From Hyaloperonospora brassicae (lineage: Eukaryota > Oomycota > Peronosporomycetes > Peronosporales > Peronosporaceae): a stretch of 64,000 nucleotides of DNA. Under the pieces are notes generated by a model. It did no database searches. It saw only the letters and a program-made list of their open reading frames with translations, and was not told where the DNA came from. Both the position numbers and the translations under genes were made by a program. Below, in pieces: positions 22,636-32,372 of the stretch. The DNA lies in assembly GCA_947650285.1 (NCBI GenBank), contig CANTFL010000173.1, forward strand, positions 62,001-126,000. The letters run 5' to 3'. Each line of letters starts with the position of its first letter. Position 1 is the first letter of the stretch.

Positions 22636-23436
22636 CTACGACGAACAGCTCCAGAACTCGGAAAAGTTGCGCAGCGGAATCGGTCGCGACGCCCGTAGCA
22701 CGAGAATCTCGTCGCGCATGAGCACGGGCATAGGCGCCGGCGATCGGTCGACCACACCGGCCTCGGCGACTTGCACCTTGTTGCTAAAGCGCACTTGGCG
22801 CTTGGGCCTGGCAGCCATCTTGACCGGGCTCGGCACCTGCGGCAAGTGGCTCGGCATGGCCTGAGCGTCGAACACGCGGTCGGCATTGGCATTGGCCGTC
22901 TCGCGCACTTTGATGCGGCGTTGGCGCGAGATCTTGTCGTTCGCGCGCTCAATCTTCTCGAGCACGAGCAGCGCGCGCTCCCACTGGTTCTGGAGGCACA
23001 GAGCCAGCGCGTGGCGGCGCGAGTTCTGGATAAACGTGATGGCGTAGCGGATGTTGCTGCACGCGAGCACAAAGGGCGAGAGGTCGCTCGACGAGTTTTG
23101 CGTCGTCGATGGGTGGCTATGCTGCTGCTGACTCGAGGGGCTCTGTTGTTGACTCGGTTGCTGCTGCTGGCGTAGCTGCTGGAGCTGGTACTGTCGCTGC
23201 TGCTGCTGCTGCTGCTGTTGCTGTTGGAGCTGGCGCTGCTGCTGCATCTGGTGGTGGTGGAGCAGGAGCTGCTGCTTGCGCTGGGCCACCATCGCAGCGG
23301 CGACCGCGCGAGGCGAGTGGGGCGACGCCTCGCGCGCGTGTTTACTGGCTTTCAAGAGCCGCAGGTCGTCGTCGGCGCTGCGCGCGCGCTTGAGCGCAGC
23401 GGCAGGTGAGACGGGCACGACGCAGGAGAAGCTCAT
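22636..23436 (-). CDS. Unrecognised polyglutamine-rich protein
   Basis: This is a 266-aa protein starting at the ATG at 23436 (MSFSCVVPVSPAAALKRARS). The open frame continues upstream to 24309 but with non-coding composition. Residues ~48-105 are dominated by Gln runs with a Leu/His/Arg admixture, encoded by CAG repeats at about 23125-23270. Residues ~118-175 look globular and helical (FVLACSNIRYAITFIQNSRRHALALCLQNQWERALLVLEKIERANDKISRQRRIKV). The tail holds RQVRFSNKVQVAEAG, resembling a short basic docking motif. No known domain was identified. Poly-Q tracts often occur in transcriptional regulators, so a nuclear role is possible but unproven. Confidence 0.6.
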   Translation of the reverse strand: MSFSCVVPVSPAAALKRARSADDDLRLLKASKHAREASPHSPRAVAAAMVAQRKQQLLLHHHQMQQQRQLQQQQQQQQQQRQYQLQQLRQQQQPSQQQSPSSQQQHSHPSTTQNSSSDLSPFVLACSNIRYAITFIQNSRRHALALCLQNQWERALLVLEKIERANDKISRQRRIKVRETANANADRVFDAQAMPSHLPQVPSPVKMAARPKRQVRFSNKVQVAEAGVVDRSPAPMPVLMRDEILVLRASRPIPLRNFSEFWSCSS

Positions 23437-26400
23437 GGAGGAAGAGGCTGTGGCTGCTGCCGGTAGAAAATATACTCTGTGTGTGTGTGAGTGGACAGTC
23501 AGTCGGTAGAGCAATTGAGCGATCGATCGATCGGTCGAGCAAAAGACAGTCGAGTGGCTCTGTTTTTGGGGTAGTCGGGCGGTGGAAAATCGGGCAATGA
23601 GAGCGCTGGGGCGCGTCGGTGTTTGCGGCTGAAGGACGGCAGGAACTCTTGGGGGTCGGTGGTCAGTCGGGACGGAGCGAGCGAGTGAGTGAGTGGGTGG
23701 GTGAGTGGGCGAGCGAGCGATTGGACGGCACAAAGCGCTGAAACGCCGCGCAGTGGCTCGGCGTTTGTATGCGGCATACATTCGCCAAGAGCCGAGCGCC
23801 GCGGCCTGTCTGCCTGCCCCATCCACGCCATCCGCGACAGCTGCGTTTCTCACGTCGCACCTAAGCGGTACAACGACACGACGCGCGTGATTCGTACGGA
23901 TCGGTTTGTGGCATCGCTTTCGGGTCGGCCACACGTTTTGCGCGAGTACGACCGACGCGGGTGCCGCACGTCGAAGTTGCGCTCTCTCGACTTTTTTGCC
24001 TCTTCTTCTTCTTCTCCGTGTTGTTCTATCTGCTGATGTGACGATATCGGGACCAAGTCGCATACCCGCACGATCGGGTCGTTCTGTTGGTCGGCGGTCG
24101 TTGTGGTAAAGTTGCTCGCGGTCGTCGGCCGCAGCACGCAGCAGCAACGAGTTGACGAACGCGCATGTCATGTGCCCTGGAAGCACCACAACAACGCGCT
24201 CTCCGGTCGTTGGGCCGCGAAGCCGTTGAGAATAGCGTGACACAGAGGCTCCGCCAGAAAATCTTATCGAGGCGAACGGAGCAGACGCAAAAACACGCGG
24301 CTGGTCCACATGCTCGGGGCGGCCTTCTACGTCTCGACGTGCAGGCTAGTGGGCCGTCCAGCGTCCAGCGTCACGCCTCTATGCCTGCTGCATGTAGAAA
24401 AAGGGTCAAGAAGCTCCCTGCACCAGACGAGCGGTACGAAGGGATGTTGTTGCAGTGAGAGGGCAGGACATTGGACCTCGTGCGGGGCAAACGAAGCGAC
24501 CCTCGAGGCAAGCGGCACGTTTTCACACACGTTTACAGCCAGCCACCGACGCAAACCATGTGAAAAAAGCTGGGCGCGACAGGACATGGTCTCGATTCGT
24601 TCTCGACTCAGCTGCCGCAGGAGCGCCGTATTCAGCCGCGCGCGTAGTCGAAACACCGACATGGGCAGCTGACCCAGTCGACCTGCCCGGTCCTTTTTTC
24701 ACGGGGAGCTGCAAGCCCTGCTGCTGCTTGCGCAACGGGTGGCACACTTATTGGTAACGATGTCGGCCACGTGGCCGTGACATGTGGCAAGCGCCGTGAG
24801 CCTGTCGATGGTAGTATACTTGACGTTGTCCGTCTGTCCGTCTGTCTGTATGGCCGTTGGCGTGAGACGGTCAGCGTATGTGCGCGCGTACGTGCGTGCG
24901 CGCCCCTTTAGCCGCAGCTGTCGGGTCAGGTTGCAGTAAGCATGACGAGCATTACATATAAAGTAGGGAGCGCTGTCGATTGCTGGACAGAGGGCGTGTG
25001 AGTGCACTACGCTCGAACGCAATATCCGTGTGCCCGACATACTGAGCACGCGGTCTACTTGCGCCGATCATGCAACCAGTCGACTTTGGCTCGTTGAGGT
25101 CAGTCACACACAGTCCACACGATACGTAAGTCGTCGTCCGGCCACAGTGGTCGTCGCGTCAAGGACGCCGAGTCGACAGGCTCACGACGGACGGACGGAC
25201 GGACGAACTTGCGGGTTCTACTTTGTAACAGATCGTCTTTGCTAAACCCCACGACAACTTACAGCTTCCCATCCCCTGTCGCCGCGTAGCAAGCATCGAG
25301 TTTTCGCGCTGGCTTCGTGCGACACGACGCACGTCGTCTGCAAATCGGACGCGACCCGATCACAAGACACGCGATGCAGCGTGAACCACGCACGCACGCC
25401 GTTGCCATAGGACCTGCCTGTCTTCGTCCTCAGCGCTGCAGTGAGTAGTGCTCAGTCGAAACAGAGGCGACTCGCACGGCCTTTTCCCCCGAACAACCGG
25501 TGGACCGCGTGACACGTGTGGCAAGTGACGTGCTGAATTTTCGATACAGCAGACTGTCTGATGGCAGCACATTGACTTTTCACTGGCCGACAAAGGGCTC
25601 ACCAGCTACCTCTCGTGGGTGGGGTGTGGGTGGGTGTGTGGGTGTGTGGGTGTGTCCGACCTTCCTCCTCTCCTCTCGTCAAGATCAATCGACCCCGTCG
25701 TCGCTGACAGCTATCCCCGGATCGATCACATGGTTTTGAGTCAGCCGATGACGTGTGACAAGTCGTTCTTCCTGCTCGCGGCTCTCCTGGTCGCTGCGAG
25801 ACATCTCGAGAGGAACCAGAAAGTGAGCTGTCCGCTGGAGCGTCGCATTTGGTGTCGCAGCCCATTGTGATGGACGGGGGGGAGTAACGACCAAGACGTA
25901 CCTCTCACCACGATCCATCGCGCGTGCGCGAGTTCAACCGGACGAAGAGCACGACGACAGTGCGCCAGTGCTAAACGATGCTGCAACGCACTGCGTGTTG
26001 AAGTGGGGTACTACTGCTCGTCATGTCATTGCAGAACAGCAACTCCGCGGGCTGTCACACGAACGTGGCCGGGCGGCTATGCGGCCTTACCATCTCGCGC
26101 GCTCGGCGTCACGTCTGCCCGTGGCTCTTCGGTTGCGCCTTGTCTATGTCCAGGGCCGGTGTGGGTTTCACTGGTGCATGCGACAAAAAAAGGCGGCCAT
26201 GTGCAATGGCTGGTCAAACACCTGTCAACCCTGACGCGCCCCGAATTGCGCGCTGCTGGCACTTCTACATAGTGATACCAACCGATCCATCACTGTTGAG
26301 AACAACCCACTGGTCGCGGGGCGAGACGGAGCAGTACCGTCACGGACAGAACCGTTGTGTCTGCAGCTGGCCGTTGCGTCCACGGACACAACTCTCTGCC

Positions 26401-26499
26401 CTTCTGGACACCCCGTGGTCTTGCACGGAAAACAAAGCGACCGAAAAAAGCGACTGAAAAAAGCGACCGATAAAAAGCGACCGAAAAAAACGCACCGTC
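23437..26499. other. Gene-poor region
   Basis: I see no supported gene across about 3 kb. Open frames are short, overlap on both strands and have restriction-site-like scrambled composition. There is a short GTCCGTCT-type tract near 24828-24850, GGAC repeats near 25190-25205 and a GTGGGTGT tract near 25615-25655. The last ~100 bp have A-rich GACCGAAAAAA repeats (about 26440-26492) directly before the SBDS start codon, probably its 5' UTR. Confidence 0.45.
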
Positions 26500-27056
26500 A
26501 TGAGCAGCGGCCGCATTGGCCAGCCCGTGGGCAAGATCGTGCTCACGAACGTGGCCATCGTGCGCATGCGCAAGGGCGGCAAGCGCTTCGAGATCGCGTG
26601 CTACAAGAACAAGGTGTTCAACTGGCGCCACGGCGTCGAGGGCGACATTGACGAGGTGCTGCAGATCGCTAAAGTCTACGAGAACGTGTCCAAGGGCCGC
26701 TTCGCCAAGAAGAGCGACTGGGCCCAGGCCTTTGGCGTGCAGACCGAGGCGCAAGCGTGTCGCGCGATCCTCGACCACGGCGAGCTCCAGGTCTCGGAGG
26801 GCGAGCGCAAAGCCCTCGTCGAAAAGTACGCACGCTGTCGACTGCTTTGCGTTATCGCGCGTGTTCCTCGCACCGAGAAACGCGTTTTGTATCGATTGGT
26901 TAATGTGTTGTTGTTTTTCCTGTATTGCTGTGTTGATGTTGTCATGTATTGCTATTGTTCATTTGTATACGTATTGTTGTTGTTGTTTGTTGTTGTTGTT
27001 GCTGCTGCTGTTGTTGTTGTTGTCGTTGTTGTTGTTGTCGTTGTTGTTGTTGTCGT

Positions 27057-27087
<31 letters not shown>

Positions 27088-27839
27088 TCGCCTGTGGCAG
27101 TATGTATCGGGACATTGCGACGATCGTTGCCGACAAGTGCGTGAACCCTGCGTCGAATCGGCCGTATCCGTACACTGTGATCGAGCGTGTGATGAAGGAG
27201 ATCCACTATGCTGTGATCCCGAATCGCAGCGCCAAGCAGCAGGCACTCGAGCTCATGAAGAAGCTGCCCGAGCACATTCCGTTAGCACGTGCAAAGATGA
27301 AGATCCAGATTACGACGCCAGCGTCGGGTGCAAAAGTGATCAAGACGGAGCTGCTGAAGGAGGGCGCGGAGATTGTCGAGCAGACGGGAAGTGACACGGT
27401 GCGGATGGTGATGCTCATCACGCCGGGGTCGTACCGTGTTGTCAATTCGCTCGTGCAGGACCACACGGCTGGCCAAGGTTCATTGGAAGTGATTGATCTG
27501 AAGAGCCACCAGGAGGGCGAACACACGATCGACGATGAGATTTCGCAAAAGACGGAACGACTTGGACTGTCACGTGCTACTCCTGCTGTTGCCACTGCAC
27601 CTGCACCAACGCCAGCGCCAGCCTCAGCTGCCGCCATGGAGGCAAAGAAGACACGGCCGTGCAGTACATGTGGCGGCGACTTGGGCACTGATGCGAACAA
27701 GTGCCGAGAACACTTTCGTTCCGAATGGCATCGCTACAACCTCAAGCGCAAATCGAAGAAACAGCCAGTGGTCAGTGAAGAAGAGTTTGACGCGCTTGAC
27801 ACGGAGGACGTGGAGGTCTTTCTTTCCTCGATGAGCTGA
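26500..27839 (+). CDS. SBDS ribosome-maturation protein with a C-terminal C2H2 zinc finger
   Basis: Exon 1 is 26500-26825 and exon 2 is 27101-27839 (275-nt GT-AG intron, phase 2), giving 354 aa. The N-terminal FYSH domain is clear (KGGKRFEIACYKNKVFNWR, then DIDEVLQIAKVYENVSKGRFA). After the junction comes the near-invariant RDIATIVADKCVNP, then PYTVIERVMKEIHY and the domain-III block. SBDS works with the GTPase EFL1 to release eIF6 from pre-60S subunits in the cytoplasm. The protein is about 100 residues longer than the human form: an Ala/Pro linker leads to a U1-type finger (CSTCGGDLGTDANKCREHFRSEWH) at ~310-335. Zinc-finger extensions of SBDS are known in plants and some protists. The start codon follows a run of A-rich repeats. 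Confidence 0.93.
26974..27087. repeat. TTG-rich microsatellite inside the SBDS intron
   Basis: About 114 bp of (TTG)n, with a higher-order 15-bp unit in which TCG recurs four times, occupies the 3' half of the SBDS intron and ends 13 bp before the acceptor AG at 27099-27100. It therefore takes the place of the polypyrimidine tract. Confidence 0.9.
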
Positions 27840-28206
27840 CTCCCGAAGTACTTGGACCGTACTCCTGACACGAATCAAGCTCGATACGCAGCTTTGCATG
27901 GGGTGCATGCGCCGTATTGTTGTGACAATTGCAAGGAAGTGGCGCAGTCCTGTCGATTTTTATGCGATGCAAAGACGTTGATGGCGTCCTCGACCTCCAG
28001 TAATTTCGCTGTTTCCAGCTCATTCGTCCGTCAGCTATGGTAAAACATCTCAATGCGAAGCGGGTGATGCACCATCAATGTTGGGCCTTGGCCGGCGATT
28101 TCCTTCGCGCATGCAGCGTGAGCACCGTTTTCTCGATGGGCGGTTTGCTGACCAGATCAACACGATTCTTCTACAGGCATTCCCTCTTCTCGCACTCACT
28201 GCTCCT
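27840..28206. other. Gene-free stretch downstream of SBDS
   Basis: No gene is visible; this is the probable 3' UTR of SBDS followed by non-coding sequence up to the first LINE-tail insertion. Confidence 0.4.
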
Positions 28207-28304
28207 CACGCATCGTTCATTGGTGGTGTCAAGTACCTCCCTATTATAATAAAAAAAAACTGATAAATGTGACAAAAAAAACGCCCCCCACGCATCGTTC
28301 ATTG
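28207..28304 (-). mobile_element. Severely 5'-truncated LINE-type insertion with 16-bp target duplication
   Basis: A perfect 16-bp direct repeat (CACGCATCGTTCATTG) at 28207-28222 and 28289-28304 brackets a 66-bp insert (28223-28288). The insert resembles the start of the larger insertion at 28723 (shared GGTGTCAAGTAC, TATTAT and CTGATAA-TGTGACAA blocks). This suggests both are the 3' end of one family, lying on the minus strand. The long target duplication is the mark of target-primed reverse transcription. Confidence 0.7.
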
Positions 28305-28706
28305 TCGCACAAGTGCTTGTTATACATCGATAGACCGGTGGGTGCGCTTTGCATTGCATCGAAAGGGTCTTTTCGGATCGACTTGTCGCGCAGTACCATG
28401 TGGACATGATCTGTCCACTCCTCTTTGATGGACACAGAGGAAGGCCGCACCGTTGCCACATATCGTGACGGCCCCATCACGAACAGGCGTGCAAGATCGT
28501 ACAATCTGAACCCGCTTCTCTTCCGTTCGATCCAGTTGTTGACCGGACAGAGTGGCAGCACTGAACCTTCACACGCGCGAGCAAGTGGCTGCTGTGAGCG
28601 CTGTCCGATCCGCAGCCACGCACGATGGAGGCTTCAGTCTCGATCTCGAGCCAGACTCACGTTGACGGGAACGAGCAAACGCTCGCGATGGTGAGGACCT
28701 TTTCCA
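28305..28706. other. Gene-free stretch between two insertions
   Basis: No coding feature is supported. By position it may be the 3' flank or 3' UTR of the older LINE relic at 30116-30697, split by the insertion at 28723-29860; this is an inference. Confidence 0.3.
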
Positions 28707-29876
28707 GTCTGACTCCAGAGGGTGGTGGTGTCAAGTACGTCCATTATTATGATAACTAACGACTGATAAGTGTGACAAGAAGTACGGCCCGGGTATCGGG
28801 TCGACAACTAAAGGGCTCCGTAGAGCCAGGGGCGACGGCAACGAGGTCAGAGACCCTCCTACCGAAGCCAACTACGAGTCAATCATGACCGCTGGCGCGA
28901 CCAAGTAGACTGGGGACATGCGTACCGCCGGAGCGGCAGCACGTACAACGCGGGTATGCTGCCATATAAGGCAACAAACCCCTTTAGGACCGCTTGCGCG
29001 GCCCCCGACGTGGAGTGCGAACACCGAAGTGACTGCGTGGCGTGGAGAACGCCACCCCGCCATATATCTCTCCGAGGAGCTCAACCATCTGCGATGGTGG
29101 CTCCCTTCAGCCGCTTGCGCGGCCCCCGACGTGGAGTGCGATCACCGAAGTGACTGCGTGGCGTGGAGAACGCCACCCCGCCATATATCTCTCCGAGGAG
29201 CTCAACCATCTGCGATGGTGGCTCCCTTCAGCCGCTTGCGCGGCCCCCGACGTGGAGTGCGATCACCGAAGTGACTGCGTGGCGTGGAGAACGCCACCCC
29301 GCCATATATCTCTCCGAGGAGCTCAACCATCTGCGATGGTGGCTCCCTTCAGCCGCTTGCGCGGCCCCCGACGTGGAGTGCGATCACCGAAGTGACTGCG
29401 TGGCGTGGAGAACGCCAACCCGCCGTCTATCTCTCCGAGGAGCTCAACCATCTGCGATGGTGGCCCCCTTCAGCCGCTTGCGCGGCCCCCGACGTGGAGT
29501 GCGATCACCGAAGTGACTGCGTGGCGTGGAGAACGCCAACCCGCCGTATATCTCTCCGAGGAGCTCAACCATCTGCGATGGTGGCCCCCTTCAGCCGCTT
29601 GCGCGGCCCCTTGACGTGGAGTGTGCGCTCGCCGCAGCGGCGACACGTGGCGCGGGGTACGCCTCCAGTCCGTAAAACACCCCTGCTAGGGCCGCTTGCG
29701 CGACCCGTCGGTCTCCTACGCCCACACCCGCGACTGCGAGTGCAGCGTGCCCGCGTCAGATCTTCGACCACGTCGGCTCCCCAAGGGGAGGATTCCCTCC
29801 GACGTGACTGCCCCGAAGGGAAAAAGACTGGCTTGAGCTGAACCGTGAAAATTTGGGAATGTCTGACTCCAGAGGG
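28707..29876 (-). mobile_element. 1.1-kb non-autonomous retroelement insertion with 16-bp target duplication
   Basis: A perfect 16-bp direct repeat (GTCTGACTCCAGAGGG) at 28707-28722 and 29861-29876 brackets a 1,138-bp insert (28723-29860). The insert shares its left end with the 66-bp insertion at 28223, so its 3' end probably lies at 28723 and the element is on the minus strand. It carries no recognisable reverse transcriptase. Its centre is a 121-bp tandem array, and outer diverged copies of the array's first block recur near 29694. It is either a SINE-like or LINE-derived non-autonomous element or a truncated LINE 3' UTR. Confidence 0.7.
28990..29594. repeat. 121-bp tandem repeat, five full copies
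   Basis: Five full units start at 28990, 29111, 29232, 29353 and 29474, with a diverged sixth from 29595. Every full unit is exactly 121 bp and nearly identical to the others. Each unit contains several small perfect inverted repeats: CCGCTTGCGCGG, GTGGCGT-GGAGA-ACGCCAC and CCATC-TGC-GATGG. Because 121 is not a multiple of 3, the frame shifts in each copy, so the long open frames across it are not evidence of a protein. Confidence 0.93.
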
Positions 29877-30115
29877 CAATTGACGCCAGCAAATGTCCAC
29901 CACAGAGACGCAGCTACCGATCGTGCGACACGCACCTCCGTCCTCCTACTCTCGACGATGGATAGAACCGAACAGTCAGTGAACACCGAGAACTGTTCCA
30001 GTGAGATCGTAAAGGCGCAACAGCTGTGCGGCAGCTCGTTGACGCACGTGCGGTCGTCCGGTCTCAACTTGTCGTCAACTTGGAGGAGGAGTTTCATGAT
30101 CATCTATTGACATAT

Positions 30116-30697
30116 TTAATGTGGACAAGAGGTCTGAAAAATCCTGAGCCAGGATATGAGCGCCGGTCGCGGCAGCGGATCGTGGCTGACACCCGCGTAG
30201 GGCGGGTGTCCACGGGGCTCTTGAAGCAGAAGTTCAAGACAGGCATGAAGTCGGGCCCCTCGTACGGCCGTAGCCGCGGCTCGATGCTCGCGTATTGCAA
30301 TTGCCCGTAGCTGGCGAACACCGCGTGTCCAGTACATTTGGACACTTGCGGATGGAGTAGTCACGGCTCCTCGAAAGACCGCCGAGTTCCGCTCGGTCCA
30401 CAAATGTTCTTGGCAGATGGAGCTTAATATGAACCAGATCCGTTCGAATTCTGTTGCTGCGGCGTCAGAGTCATTTTGAAAACGGCTTTGCAACCGCAAA
30501 CTCAGCTGACGTGGAATGGGCGGGGCTTTGCGATTGGCGCAGTGCTGAAAGAAGGTGGAAAGAACTGCGTTCGTCGCACCCCCACCGGTCCAGTGTCCTA
30601 TCAAGTGAGACCAACACGCTTGCGCGATTGGGCACTCCCAGAAAATGTGCGCCGCTGTCTCTTTGCGTCCCCGGCAGTGCAGCACCGTACGACACAC
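30116..30697 (-). pseudogene. LINE reverse-transcriptase C-terminal remnant (zinc-binding region)
   Basis: The minus-strand frame begins with CRTVLHCRGRKETAAHIFWECPIAQACWSHL, the Cys/His pattern found after the reverse-transcriptase domain in many non-LTR retrotransposons. About 150 further residues, rich in Arg and Trp, follow to a stop at 30116. The catalytic RT core is missing upstream, so this is a truncated copy or one whose 5' part has decayed beyond recognition. It lies next to, and in the same orientation as, the insertion at 28723-29860, which appears to have landed in its 3' flank. Confidence 0.7.
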
Positions 30698-31262
30698 TTG
30701 TCGTCAACTTGAAGCCGGATCCGAATTTGGCTCTCGATTGGTGGCCAGTCGTGCTCAAGTGATGGTATGCAGAAACAAGACAGTGTAAACAACGACGCAA
30801 AAGTCAATGACCCACCGATTGGAAAACACAATTCGCATTGATTGGATGGAAAAAACCCAGTCACGTCCTTCATGACGTCGTCCCGCACGATTCGCTTCCT
30901 GCAACTTGTGGGCCTCTATCGCGCGATCGGATTCGTGGTGCACACACTCGCTTTCCCGATCGACAAGGCCGAGCTTTGTGAAGTAGCCGAAAGCGATCCT
31001 ACCGGTATGCGATCGGTATAGCAGCAGTGTCAACACGGCGACGTCATCGTAGCGCATGGGGTCGATTGCGTACACCACATCAAGTCGGTGTATCTCGAAA
31101 ACGCATATTCAGTGTGGAACACACTCCCAGTCGAGCCACTCCATCTCGTCAGTGCACATCGCCGTCCTTGTCCGCACACCAGAGCGCGCGGGCAGACGTC
31201 GAGAGCAGCAGCCCGTCCTGACGCCCACCGACTTTTGCCACCGACGATCCGCCTCTCAACCG
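30698..31262. other. Intergenic region
   Basis: No gene is supported. It includes the 5' remains of the LINE relic and the 5' region of the membrane-protein gene. An in-frame ATG at 31056 would lengthen that protein by 69 residues but would bury its signal peptide. Confidence 0.4.
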
Positions 31263-32372
31263 ATGCGCAACATGCAGAGCTATCTCCTGGTCCCGTTTGT
31301 ACTGTGCTGTGTCGTGTGTTTAGCGCTGCCAGAAGCCGCTGACGCATCCGAATGCAGCGCGTGTGGGTATTTGGCCCGCAACTGCAGCGACGCGAGCGAT
31401 GGGGTGGACGTGTGCGACGTCACTGGAGGCATCCAGATCGACGACGTCTTCTGCAACGATCAAGAGTGCAGCTGTGCCAATGGCCACGAGTGCGTGAGTA
31501 CGGTCGTGGGCTGCTCGACCATTTTCCAGGCACGGACTCGACGTCGCTGTGTGGGCAACGCGACACTCTCTCGACGCTTCACACAGTGCGCAGTTGACCA
31601 GGACCTCACTTCCCTCAGCGCTTCCAATGTCGCGCAGGACTGGATCTACTTCAAACAAGGCCACAAGTGTCAGTCCATGGACTGTCTAGCAGTCAAGATG
31701 TTCCATCACAGTGGGCTTGTGCAATGTGGCAATCTGCTGGCAGTGTGGAAAACCACCGACTCGGCGGTCGCAACGAGTACACCATTGGACAGCAGATCTA
31801 TGGATGGTGACGTGGTGTACCATTTCATTGCCGATGGCTCTCGTGCCAAGGACATGAAAGCTGGAACGTTTCTGTACTCGGTGCCATGGTCAACTAAAGC
31901 TGGAGCTCTTTTGCCAACGCAAGCACAAAGCACAGCTACTGGCTCGTGCTATGTCTTGCAGACACGGAACCAGCCAAACAGTACGTGTGAAGGCGTGTAT
32001 CTGCAGTTTGACGCCAGCGTGGAGTTTGCTAACAGCGACGAGTACGTGATGTCCAAGCTGAGCTGGCCCGTGTGGCTCGCTGTCATTGGCAGTGTAGCTG
32101 CAGCCATCGCTTCTGTTGCTGTCGTTAGCGTGGTGATCTACCGATCCCAGCACATGGACGTGTCGTTGCCTGTCGAGAACGACGAAGATGGCGGCCTTTT
32201 GTATGGGAAGGGTAACCTGCGCGACAGCAAGGACTTTAGCCCCATCAACGCTACTTGTCCAGGGACACCGTTGCCCGTCCCAGGAAATGGCCGTATGAGT
32301 ACTGATCTACGTCAGCGCGCAGCACCCGATGCCGCACAATTGGAGGCTGGAGCCTGCACGACAGCACTGTAA
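31263..32372 (+). CDS. Cys-rich type I membrane protein, unrecognised
   Basis: This is a 369-aa protein. I chose the ATG at 31263 because it places a typical signal peptide (MRNMQSYLLVPFVLCCVVCLALPEAADA) at the N-terminus. The ectodomain has about 18 Cys in its first half (ECSACGYLARNCSD, CNDQECSCANGHEC, CRCVG-like spacing), suggesting a disulfide-rich fold, plus several N-glycosylation sequons (NCSD, NATL, NSTC). A single membrane helix (WPVWLAVIGSVAAAIASVAVVSVVIY) lies at ~268-293, followed by a ~75-residue cytosolic tail. It should sit at the plasma membrane or in the endomembrane system. No RxLR or other host-targeting motif is evident after the signal peptide, and no known domain was recognised. 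Oomycetes have many such surface proteins of unknown function. Confidence 0.7.
   Translation: MRNMQSYLLVPFVLCCVVCLALPEAADASECSACGYLARNCSDASDGVDVCDVTGGIQIDDVFCNDQECSCANGHECVSTVVGCSTIFQARTRRRCVGNATLSRRFTQCAVDQDLTSLSASNVAQDWIYFKQGHKCQSMDCLAVKMFHHSGLVQCGNLLAVWKTTDSAVATSTPLDSRSMDGDVVYHFIADGSRAKDMKAGTFLYSVPWSTKAGALLPTQAQSTATGSCYVLQTRNQPNSTCEGVYLQFDASVEFANSDEYVMSKLSWPVWLAVIGSVAAAIASVAVVSVVIYRSQHMDVSLPVENDEDGGLLYGKGNLRDSKDFSPINATCPGTPLPVPGNGRMSTDLRQRAAPDAAQLEAGACTTAL

Noticed and set aside
26952..27275. Poly-Thr, poly-Gln and poly-Asn frames on the minus strand
   Set aside because: These are translations of the TTG microsatellite inside the SBDS intron.
28918..29841. Several long plus-strand open frames of 117-185 codons with repeated protein sequence
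   Set aside because: They arise from the 121-bp tandem array. The unit is not a multiple of 3, so the frame rotates through each copy, and the sequence lies within a non-coding retroelement insertion.
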